A stretch of DNA of 5,117 nt, from the NCBI GenBank assembly GCA_047637855.1, contig JBLJBF010000122.1:1-5117 (forward strand), given 5' to 3'. The stretch's first letter is position 1. Each line of letters starts with the position of its first letter. This stretch comes from Pseudoflavonifractor sp047637855. Its GTDB lineage: Bacteria > Bacillota > Clostridia > Oscillospirales > Oscillospiraceae. Both the position numbers and the translations under genes were made by a program. Positions 1 to 5,117 of the stretch are shown in pieces. Under the pieces are notes generated by a model. The model searched no databases. It saw only the letters and a program-made list of their open reading frames with translations, and was not told where the DNA came from.

Positions 1-116
1 AACGCCCACAGGGCGTGTACGGGTTTTGCGCAGTCGTAGTGGCTTAGAACCGCGTTGCGCAGCCGCCGAGCAGGGGCGCCTGGACCGCAGCGGCAGGCAA
101 AGCCCCGGATTTCCCA
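1..116. other. Tail downstream of rel, no convincing gene
   Basis: This stretch follows the rel stop codon on the minus strand and runs to the window edge. An ATG at 117-115 overlaps the rel stop as TAATG and opens a minus-strand frame of 39 codons to the edge. That frame is arginine- and proline-rich, lacks a GGAGG-like site in front and resembles no family I know, so I do not call it a gene. In other Firmicutes dtd (D-aminoacyl-tRNA deacylase) often follows rel, but its N-terminal pattern is not visible here. The only structure seen is the hairpin at 2-16. Confidence 0.5.
2..16 (-). terminator. Possible terminator hairpin after rel (edge-truncated)
   Basis: Arms ACGCCC (2-7) and GGGCGT (11-16) form a perfect 6-bp inverted repeat around a 3-nt loop, about 100 bp past the rel stop. 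Read on the minus strand, the stem is followed by T before the window ends, so any U-tract would lie outside. The position suits the end of the recJ-rel unit, but with the tract unseen this is only a candidate. Confidence 0.25.
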
Positions 117-2345
117 TTAGCCGGTGGCGCGCTTGACCTGGTAGACGCCTGAAATCTGGGAGAGCTTGTTGATCACGCCCGAGAGTTCGCCCTTGTCCTT
201 TACCTGGAGAGAGATGGAGATGGCGGCGTACCCGTCGGGCATGCTGCGGGCGGAGAAGGAGTCCACCTTCACCTTGACGGTGGACAGGGCCATGGTCACA
301 TCCATGGCCAGGCCGTCCCGGTCCTTGGCCGAGAGCTCAAGCGTGGTCTGGTAGCAGCAGGAGACGGCGTCGCTCCCCACCCAGGACACATTGACCCAGC
401 GCCCGGGCTCGTCCGCCGCACGGCGGGTGGGGCTGGCGTTTGGGCAGTCGGTCCGGTGGACCGACACGCCAAAGCCCCGGGTGATGAACCCGATGACATC
501 GTCCCCCGGCACGGGGGTGCAGCACTTGGCGAACTTGACCAGACAGTTGTCAATTCCCTCGACGATGATGCCTGTATCCGACTTGACCGGACCCTTGGGG
601 GCCGAGGCGGCCGCGCTGGCGGGGAAGACAACGCCGCCCGCCGCCAGCCGCTCAGCGGCGGCCCGCTCCTCCTTGACGCGGCCCAGCCGGGTCAGCTCCT
701 CCTTGACGCGCACCACCGACTTCTGGGCCGTCAGGCCGCCGTAGCCGATGGTGGCGTACAACTCGTCCAGCGTGTTGAAGCGGGTTTTGCGCAGAATGGA
801 GGGTAGCGCGTCCTCCGCAGTGATGGCCGCAAAGGTGAGGCCCTGGCGCTTGAGCTCGGACTCGAACATCGCCCTGCCGGTGGCGATATTCTCCTCCCGC
901 CGCTCCTTCTTGAACCATTGGCGGATTTTGTTGCGGGCCTCGTTGGACTTGCAGATCTTCATCCAGTCCCGGCTGGGGCCATGGGCCGACTTGGAGGTGA
1001 TGACCTCTACGATATCTCCGTTTTTGAGGGCGGTGTCGAAGGTGACGATGCGTCCGTTCACCTTGGCGCCCGTCATATGGTTGCCCACAGCCGAGTGGAT
1101 GGTATAGGCAAAATCGATGGGTGTGGCGCCGAAGGGGAGGTTAATCACGTCGCCCCGGGGGGTAAAGACGAAGACCTCGTCGGCGAACATATCCACCTTC
1201 ATGGTGCGGACAAATTCCTCGGCGTCGGCGTCCTGCTGGCTCTCCAGCAGTCTGCGCACCCACTCAAAGCTCTCCTCGGTGCCCAGCTTGGAGTTCGCCA
1301 TGCCCTGCTTGTACTTCCAGTGGGCGGCAATGCCGTATTCGGCGGTGTGGTGCATCTCCCAGGTGCGGATCTGCACCTCGAAGGGGATGCCCTCCCGCCC
1401 GATGACGGTGGTGTGAAGGGACTGGTACATATTGGGTTTTGGGGTGCCAATATAGTCCTTAAACCGGCCCAGGACCGGTTTAAAGAGATCGTGGATGCAG
1501 CCGAGGACGTTATAGCACGCGCCAATATCGTCCACAATGACCCGGAACGCGTACAGGTCGAAAATCTCGTCCAGCGTCTTGTTCTGGGTGTACATCTTGC
1601 GGTAGATGGAGTAGATGTGCTTCACACGCCCGTATACGGTACACTTGATGCCCTCCTCGTCCAGCCGCTCCTGGATACGCTCCCGAATGGCGGCGAGGAA
1701 CTCCTCGTGGGTGGAGCTGCGCTCGGCCAGCTCGTCGGCGATCTCCCGGTAGCCCACCGGGTCCAGGTACTGGAGAGAGAGGTCCTCCAGCTCCCACTTC
1801 ATGCGCTGCATACCGAGGCGGTGGGCGATGGGGGCATAGATCTCCATGGTCTCCAGGGCCTTTTCCCGCTGCTTGCGGACGCTTTGATACTCCATTGTGC
1901 GCATATTGTGGAGCCGGTCGCAGATTTTGATGAGGATAACCCGGATGTCCTTGGCCATGGCCATGAGCATTTTGCGCAGGTTCTCCATCTGCTCCTCTTC
2001 CTTGGAGGTGTACTGCACCCGGGTCAGCTTGGTGACGCCCTCCACCAGGTCGGCCACCGTGGGGCCGAAGAGCTTGGCGATGTCCTCATGGGTCGCCCCT
2101 GTGTCCTCGATGGTGTCGTGGAGCATGGCGGCGATGATGCTCTCGGTGTCCAGCTCCAGGTCGGCCACGATCTCAGCCACCGCCAGCGGGTGGGTGATGT
2201 AGGGAGAGCCGTCCTTGCGGAGCTGGGAGTTGTGGGCGTTGTCCGCGTAAGTGAACGCGGCAAAGAGCCGCTGGGTGTCCAGCGACGGGTTATAGGCCTT
2301 TATTTTGTCCTCAAGTGCCTGGTAGCGCTCCAGAATGGGATCCAT
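117..2345 (-). CDS. rel: Bifunctional (p)ppGpp synthetase/hydrolase, Rel (RelA/SpoT family)
   Basis: A cytoplasmic enzyme that makes (p)ppGpp from ATP and GDP/GTP and also hydrolyses it, controlling the stringent response. It has 742 residues, the usual length for a long RelA/SpoT homologue. Domains in order: HD hydrolase (about 25-155) with H52, H76-D77, E80-D81 and the DRLHN motif at 143-147, so hydrolysis should be intact; synthetase (about 235-348) with D263, E323 and RFKD at 294-297, the charge pattern of bifunctional enzymes rather than the EFDD of monofunctional RelA; TGS (about 390-450); a helical region; a conserved-cysteine/zinc-finger-like domain (C601, C608-C609, H630, C634); and a C-terminal ACT domain (about 665-742). 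The C-terminal part normally senses uncharged tRNA on the ribosome. The ATG at 2345 is chosen because GGAGGTGA sits 4 nt upstream; a GTG 21 codons earlier would overlap recJ and lacks this site. It lies 55 bp after recJ, probably in one operon. Odd points: a 10-residue RVKEE repeat near 546-560 and a coding-region hairpin over the RFKD motif. Confidence 0.97.
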   Translation of the reverse strand: MDPILERYQALEDKIKAYNPSLDTQRLFAAFTYADNAHNSQLRKDGSPYITHPLAVAEIVADLELDTESIIAAMLHDTIEDTGATHEDIAKLFGPTVADLVEGVTKLTRVQYTSKEEEQMENLRKMLMAMAKDIRVILIKICDRLHNMRTMEYQSVRKQREKALETMEIYAPIAHRLGMQRMKWELEDLSLQYLDPVGYREIADELAERSSTHEEFLAAIRERIQERLDEEGIKCTVYGRVKHIYSIYRKMYTQNKTLDEIFDLYAFRVIVDDIGACYNVLGCIHDLFKPVLGRFKDYIGTPKPNMYQSLHTTVIGREGIPFEVQIRTWEMHHTAEYGIAAHWKYKQGMANSKLGTEESFEWVRRLLESQQDADAEEFVRTMKVDMFADEVFVFTPRGDVINLPFGATPIDFAYTIHSAVGNHMTGAKVNGRIVTFDTALKNGDIVEVITSKSAHGPSRDWMKICKSNEARNKIRQWFKKERREENIATGRAMFESELKRQGLTFAAITAEDALPSILRKTRFNTLDELYATIGYGGLTAQKSVVRVKEELTRLGRVKEERAAAERLAAGGVVFPASAAASAPKGPVKSDTGIIVEGIDNCLVKFAKCCTPVPGDDVIGFITRGFGVSVHRTDCPNASPTRRAADEPGRWVNVSWVGSDAVSCCYQTTLELSAKDRDGLAMDVTMALSTVKVKVDSFSARSMPDGYAAISISLQVKDKGELSGVINKLSQISGVYQVKRATG
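665..710 (-). repeat. 16-bp direct repeat inside rel (period 30 bp)
   Basis: The plus-strand sequence GCTCCTCCTTGACGCG occurs at 665-680 and again at 695-710, exactly 30 bp apart and therefore in frame. It encodes RVKEE twice, at residues 546-550 and 556-560, in the charged helical stretch just before the alanine-rich linker to the cysteine domain. A small in-frame tandem duplication would explain it. Confidence 0.7.
1456..1486 (-). repeat. 12-bp hairpin within rel coding sequence
   Basis: Arms 1456-1467 and 1475-1486 are inverted repeats around a 7-nt loop. In the rel mRNA all 12 positions pair, one of them as a G-U wobble, including the perfect core TTAAACCGG/CCGGTTTAA. The segment encodes residues 287-297, including the synthetase RFKD motif, and the symmetry partly follows from two Phe-Lys codon pairs. 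Whether the structure has a function is unknown. Confidence 0.6.
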
Positions 2346-2347
2346 AG

Positions 2348-2385
2348 GGTCACCTCCAAGGGGATTGACCGCCGCGTCGTGCGGC
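2348..2385 (-). promoter_or_regulatory. rel ribosome binding site inside paired inverted repeats
   Basis: The rel Shine-Dalgarno site GGAGGTGA (2350-2357) decides the start at 2345; GGAGG lies 7 nt from the ATG. It overlaps an inverted repeat, GGTCA/TGACC at 2366-2370 and 2348-2352, whose 3' arm includes the end of the site. Immediately upstream is a second perfect stem, GCCGC/GCGGC (2371-2375 and 2381-2385, 5-nt loop), so the two could stack end to end. The stems are short; a role in limiting rel translation is inference. No T-tract follows, so this is not a terminator. Confidence 0.5.
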
Positions 2386-2400
2386 AGGCGCACCCCGAGG

Positions 2401-4539
2401 TCAATCACCGACTATTTTGCGCAGCTCGCGCAGGATGTATGATTCCTCCAGGTCCACCTTGCCCTCCACCGCGTTCATTTCGATGCGCAGGCGGTCGGTG
2501 GTGTGCTCCACCTGGACGAGCCCTCTCTCGTGGAACACCTCCAGGCAGATCATGGTGCGGGGCAAGGTCTCCCTCAGGCCGGTAGCGTGGGCCACGTTCT
2601 TCACCAGGCGCAGCGTGGTCTCCTCTACGCTCCGCCCCGCCGAGTGGGCTTTCAGATAGCGCCACAGCCCGGCAAACTCGTCCCGGCTGGGGGTGAGGGC
2701 GGCGGCCTCCTCGGCCGTCAGGCAGTCCCCCCGGCGGTATTTCTCCCACAGGGCCCGCTCGGCCTGGGCCCGGGTCAACGCGGGGCGCAGGTCGATGACC
2801 TGGAGCTGGACCGACCGCCGTCCCCGGTACTCGTTAATCTGGGGGTGAAAGGCCAGGTCTACTCGGTCCCCCACCGCGAGGCAGCAGCCCGCGGCGGTAG
2901 CCGAGAAGAAAATGGCGTCCAGGCTCCTGTCCCGGAAATGAACCTTCAGCTTGAGGTGCCGCCCGCCCCCCACCTCGCCCAGAGCGGTGACGGTACAGCC
3001 TGTCAGCGAGAGGACGGGCCGCTGGTTACCCGCGCCGTAGGGCTCCAGCAGGTCCAGCGCGGCGATCTCCCCGATGGAGAGGAGCTCGGGGTCCACCAGC
3101 GCGGCGTCCACCTCCAGCGTGGAGATCATCTCGCTCCCGCCGGTGGCGGAGGAGACAATGGCGTTCATACGGGCCCGGAAGGCGGGGATGCTCTCCTCCA
3201 GAATGGTGAAGCCGGCCGCCAGCTCGTGGCCGCCAAAACCCTCCAGCAGGTCCTCGCAGGCCTCCAGCGCGGCGAAGAGGTTGAACCCGCCGTAGCTGCG
3301 GCAGGAGCCCTTCCCCCGTCCGTCCTGGAGACAGATCATAAAAGCGGGGCAGGAGAATTTCTCCGACAGGCGGGAGGCCACGATGCCCGTGACCCCCTGG
3401 TGCCAGCCCTCGCTGGCCAAGACCAGAGCAAACCGCTCCTCCTCCGGCGCGGCGGCGGCCATGAGGAGACAGGTCTCGAAGATACCCAGCTCGATGCCCT
3501 GCCGCTCCCGGTTGAGGGCGCACAGCTCCCGGGCCAGCTCCTCGCCCCGGAGCGGGTTCCCGGTGAGGAGAAGCTCGGCCGCCAGGGTTGCGCAGCCCAT
3601 ACGGCCCGACGCGTTGATGCGGGGGGCCAGCGTATACCCGATGGCGGAGGAGGCCAGCGGCCTGCCGCCCAGCCCCGCCTCCTCCAGCAGCGCCCTCAGC
3701 CCCGGGCGGCGGGTCTCGCCCAGCACATCCAGCCCCAGGCGGACAATGGCCCGGTTCTCTCCGGACAGAAGCATCACATCGGCCACGGTGCCGATGGCGG
3801 CCAGGTCGGCGTATCGGGCCAGCAGGGCGTCCGGCCCCTCCGGGAAAACACCCTCCCGGCTTTCGCCGGGCTCCGCCGCGCTCTCTCCTGTCCGGCGGTC
3901 CCGCGTTTCGTGCGCGCCCAGCGCCAGCACCAGCTTGAGGGCCACGCCCACGCCGGCCAGGTTTTTAAAGGGATAGGGGCAGCCGGGGCGGTGGGGGTCT
4001 ACCACGGCCACCGCGTCGGGGATGACGCTCTTGCATTCATGGTGGTCGGTGATGATGAGCTCCATGCCCAAGCTCCGGGCATAGTCGGCCTCCTCCACGG
4101 CGGTGATGCCGCAGTCCACCGTTACCACCAGCCTGACGCCCTGGGCGTACAGGGCGTCCAGCGCCCCGCGGCTCACGCCGTACCCCTCCTCCATCCGGTC
4201 GGGGATATACATGGACACGCTCCCTCCCTGGGAGCGGAGGTAATCGGTTAGAAGGCAGGTAGAGGTGATGCCGTCCACGTCGTAGTCGCCGTAAACCGCC
4301 ATGGCCTCTCCGCCGTCAAGGGCGGTGCGGATGCGTGCGGCCGCCCGGTCCATGTCCAGCATAAGAAAAGGGTCGTGGAGCAGGGAGAGGGAGGTGGACA
4401 AAAAGGCACGGGCGGTCTCGGGCGTATCCAGCCCCCGGGCGCACAGCACCCGGGCACACAGCGCGGGGACCCCGCCGGCCTCCAGCGCAGAGCGTCCCGC
4501 CTCATTCTGGGGGCGGAGCCGCCACTGCCGGTATTTCAT
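2401..4539 (-). CDS. recJ: Single-stranded-DNA-specific exonuclease RecJ
   Basis: A 5'-to-3' single-strand DNA exonuclease of the DHH phosphoesterase superfamily, acting in RecF-type recombination, mismatch repair and base excision repair. It has 712 residues, longer than the roughly 580 of Escherichia coli RecJ; the additional C-terminal region is typical of Firmicutes. The DHH domain carries DYDVDG (85-90), DCG (142-144), DHH (165-167), a conserved D181-P-H and GTVADV (250-255), all metal-site or core motifs. The DHHA1 half has the RecJ hallmarks GWHQGVTGIVASR (378-390), GKGSCRS (409-415) and GGH (436-438), followed by an OB-fold region (about 450-570) and the C-terminal domain (about 575-712). 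The ATG at 4539 is chosen because GGGAGGGG lies about 8 nt upstream; a TTG nine codons earlier has no better site. The catalytic set looks complete. A roughly 28-residue charged, Gly/Glu/Arg-rich linker (210-237) between conserved DHH motifs seems longer than usual. It is the first gene of a probable recJ-rel operon. Confidence 0.96.
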   Translation of the reverse strand: MKYRQWRLRPQNEAGRSALEAGGVPALCARVLCARGLDTPETARAFLSTSLSLLHDPFLMLDMDRAAARIRTALDGGEAMAVYGDYDVDGITSTCLLTDYLRSQGGSVSMYIPDRMEEGYGVSRGALDALYAQGVRLVVTVDCGITAVEEADYARSLGMELIITDHHECKSVIPDAVAVVDPHRPGCPYPFKNLAGVGVALKLVLALGAHETRDRRTGESAAEPGESREGVFPEGPDALLARYADLAAIGTVADVMLLSGENRAIVRLGLDVLGETRRPGLRALLEEAGLGGRPLASSAIGYTLAPRINASGRMGCATLAAELLLTGNPLRGEELARELCALNRERQGIELGIFETCLLMAAAAPEEERFALVLASEGWHQGVTGIVASRLSEKFSCPAFMICLQDGRGKGSCRSYGGFNLFAALEACEDLLEGFGGHELAAGFTILEESIPAFRARMNAIVSSATGGSEMISTLEVDAALVDPELLSIGEIAALDLLEPYGAGNQRPVLSLTGCTVTALGEVGGGRHLKLKVHFRDRSLDAIFFSATAAGCCLAVGDRVDLAFHPQINEYRGRRSVQLQVIDLRPALTRAQAERALWEKYRRGDCLTAEEAAALTPSRDEFAGLWRYLKAHSAGRSVEETTLRLVKNVAHATGLRETLPRTMICLEVFHERGLVQVEHTTDRLRIEMNAVEGKVDLEESYILRELRKIVGD
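3840..3870 (-). repeat. GNRA-type hairpin and competing inverted repeat inside recJ
   Basis: CCCGGC (3855-3860) and GCCGGG (3865-3870) flank a 4-nt loop that reads GAAA in the recJ mRNA, a stable GNRA tetraloop hairpin. The 3' mRNA arm can alternatively pair with a second copy: CCGGGA (3840-3845) is the inverted repeat of TCCCGG (3854-3859), so the two stems are mutually exclusive. The element lies in the codons of the variable charged linker, residues about 222-235. Confidence 0.55.
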
Positions 4540-4547
4540 CTCCGCGT

Positions 4548-4556
4548 CCCCTCCCT
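4548..4556 (-). promoter_or_regulatory. recJ ribosome binding site
   Basis: On the minus strand AGGGAGGGG lies 8 nt before the ATG at 4539. It is the only strong site nearby and supports this start over the TTG at 4566, which would lie upstream of it. Confidence 0.75.
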
Positions 4557-4577
4557 TTCGCCACAAAATTACTCTTT

Positions 4578-4606
4578 ATTATATCAAATCCCCCGGGGAG
4601 ATACAA
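4578..4606 (-). promoter_or_regulatory. Sigma-A promoter for recJ-rel, extended -10
   Basis: On the minus strand a perfect TATAAT (4583-4578) is preceded by TG one base upstream, giving the extended -10 form TGATATAAT. A weak -35, TTGTAT (4606-4601), sits at 17-bp spacing. Transcription would start near 4571, leaving a leader of about 30 nt before the recJ ATG. The spacer contains the 8-bp palindrome CCCCGGGG (4591-4598), a possible protein-binding site, although no regulator is implied by the sequence alone. Confidence 0.7.
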
Positions 4607-4839
4607 GAACAAGGTAGGGGTATGGTAAAATAACTTGCCGACCCCCGCCCTATGCGCCCGAAGGGCTGCCCGCCCCCTTCAGAGCCTTTGCCGGCAGGGG
4701 CGACGCGAGGCGGAGCGCCCGGAGGATATCGTTCCGCATCGTTGTCCATAGCGCATCCCTCCCATTTCCCCTAGCTTATCACATTGCGTGCCGTTCAACA
4801 ACCGCGCCGCCAAAGTGGGGAGAGAAACTGTCGCCGCCG

Positions 4840-4868
4840 TTGACGCATCCCTTTGCAAGAGGTATAAT
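4840..4868 (+). promoter_or_regulatory. Near-consensus sigma-A promoter for the alanine racemase-like gene
   Basis: TTGACG (4840-4845) and a perfect TATAAT (4863-4868) are separated by 17 bp, 11 of 12 consensus positions. The start site would be near 4875, giving a leader of about 35 nt. This predicts strong housekeeping expression of the gene to the right. Confidence 0.85.
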
Positions 4869-4891
4869 CAGGTATTCATACAAATTCGCGC

Positions 4892-4899
4892 GGGAGGTG
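4892..4899 (+). promoter_or_regulatory. Ribosome binding site of the alanine racemase-like gene
   Basis: GGGAGGTG lies 10 nt before the ATG at 4910, a slightly long but acceptable spacing. With the promoter just upstream it fixes the start of the partial gene. Confidence 0.8.
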
Positions 4900-4909
4900 C
4901 CGATTTACC

Positions 4910-5117
4910 ATGAAGACCCTCGTAATTGAGCGACAGGCTGTGAAGCAAAATCTGGCGGTCATCCGGGAGAAGGCGGGGAGCGCGGCCATTTACGGCGTGC
5001 TCACCGGGGACGCGTATGGCGCCGGGCTGGTAGAGATGGCCGCCCTCCTGCGGGACGAGGGGGTACGCCGGTTTGCCGTGGCCGAGTGCGCCGACGCGGA
5101 GGCTCTGCGCAAGGCGG
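4910..5117 (+). CDS. Alanine racemase-like protein, N-terminal fragment lacking the PLP lysine
   Basis: Only the first 69 codons are in the window; the frame is still open at the right edge. The pattern is that of the N-terminal barrel of fold-type III PLP enzymes of the alanine racemase family: an N-terminal strand and helix with the family's Asn (residues 4-20, N14), a strand leading to DAYGAG (34-39), then a helix, FAVAE (55-59) and an EA-x-LR-type helix (A63-R67). True alanine racemases, which interconvert L- and D-alanine for peptidoglycan, have VVKADAYGHG here, with the lysine forming the internal aldimine with PLP. This protein reads VLTGDAYGAG: threonine 32 (ACC, 5003-5005) replaces the lysine, and alanine replaces the usual histidine. 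If the alignment is right, racemase activity is not expected, and the protein could bind a ligand, regulate, or do different chemistry. It has its own strong promoter, divergent from recJ. Family assignment is fairly sure; function is open. Confidence 0.75.
   Translation, partial: MKTLVIERQAVKQNLAVIREKAGSAAIYGVLTGDAYGAGLVEMAALLRDEGVRRFAVAECADAEALRKA

Larger units (their letters stand above)
4540..4909. other. Divergent intergenic region between recJ and the alanine racemase-like gene
   Basis: This 370-bp gap separates two divergent genes and holds a promoter for each, close to each gene. The middle (about 4636-4735) is very GC-rich and has short inverted repeats: GAAGGG/CCCTTC (4660-4665, 4675-4680) and GGGCG/CGCCC (4698-4702, 4716-4720). 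A minus-strand frame of 56 codons (4579-4749) starts with ATG behind GGGAGGG, but its Gly/Pro/Arg-rich product resembles no family and it ends within the recJ -10 box, so it is not called as a gene. No tRNA, riboswitch or mobile element is recognisable. Confidence 0.6.

Noticed and set aside
1..117. Minus-strand frame of 39 codons overlapping the rel stop as TAATG
   Set aside because: No ribosome binding site, arginine/proline-rich composition, no resemblance to dtd or other usual downstream genes, and cut by the edge.
1411..1440. NMYQSLHT instead of NGYQS in the Rel synthetase motif
   Set aside because: Met at this position is, to my knowledge, normal in Firmicutes Rel proteins, so it is not a sign of altered activity.
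2346..2408. Upstream GTG start giving Rel 21 extra residues
   Set aside because: The additional segment is not part of the family N-terminus and the strong ribosome binding site lies inside it, directly before the ATG at 2345.
918..2585. Long plus-strand open frame (555 codons) opposite rel
   Set aside because: It is the antisense shadow of a GC-rich real gene, spans the rel/recJ junction, has a His/Val/Gly/Leu-rich composition and matches no family.
2503..4251. Long plus-strand open frame (582 codons) opposite recJ
   Set aside because: Antisense to clear RecJ motifs, with Gly/Gln/Pro-rich composition and no recognisable domain.
4540..4566. Upstream TTG start giving RecJ 9 extra residues
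   Set aside because: It would place the strong AGGGAGGGG site inside the coding region; the ATG at 4539 fits that site.

Overview
The window looks like chromosomal DNA from a GC-rich member of the Firmicutes (Clostridia), probably an Oscillospiraceae/Flavonifractor-like gut lineage. The grounds are a bifunctional Rel of Firmicutes type, the recJ-rel gene order, strong GGAGG ribosome binding sites, textbook sigma-A promoters and GC-rich coding sequence. The lineage is inferred from style and protein resemblance, not from a marker gene.

Layout: positions 1-116 are the tail downstream of rel, with a small hairpin at the window edge that could be the operon terminator. Positions 117-2345 (minus) encode a full-length Rel (p)ppGpp synthetase/hydrolase. 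A 55-bp spacer carries its ribosome binding site inside an inverted repeat. Positions 2401-4539 (minus) encode the single-strand DNA exonuclease RecJ. Positions 4540-4909 are a divergent intergenic region with an extended -10 promoter firing left into recJ-rel and a near-consensus promoter firing right. From 4910 (plus) the first 69 codons of an alanine racemase-fold protein are present, cut by the window edge.

recJ and rel are co-oriented, 55 bp apart and probably one transcription unit linking DNA repair to the stringent response. In Bacillus subtilis the equivalent locus has apt (adenine phosphoribosyltransferase) between them; here it is absent.

The most notable point is the partial right-hand gene. 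It matches the N-terminal pattern of alanine racemase well, but the position that normally holds the PLP-binding lysine is threonine, so it may be a non-racemase member of the fold. Lesser observations are strong hairpins inside the rel and recJ coding sequences, one of them in a variable RecJ linker. I see no phage, transposon, CRISPR, tRNA or rRNA feature, and no clear new multi-gene system.
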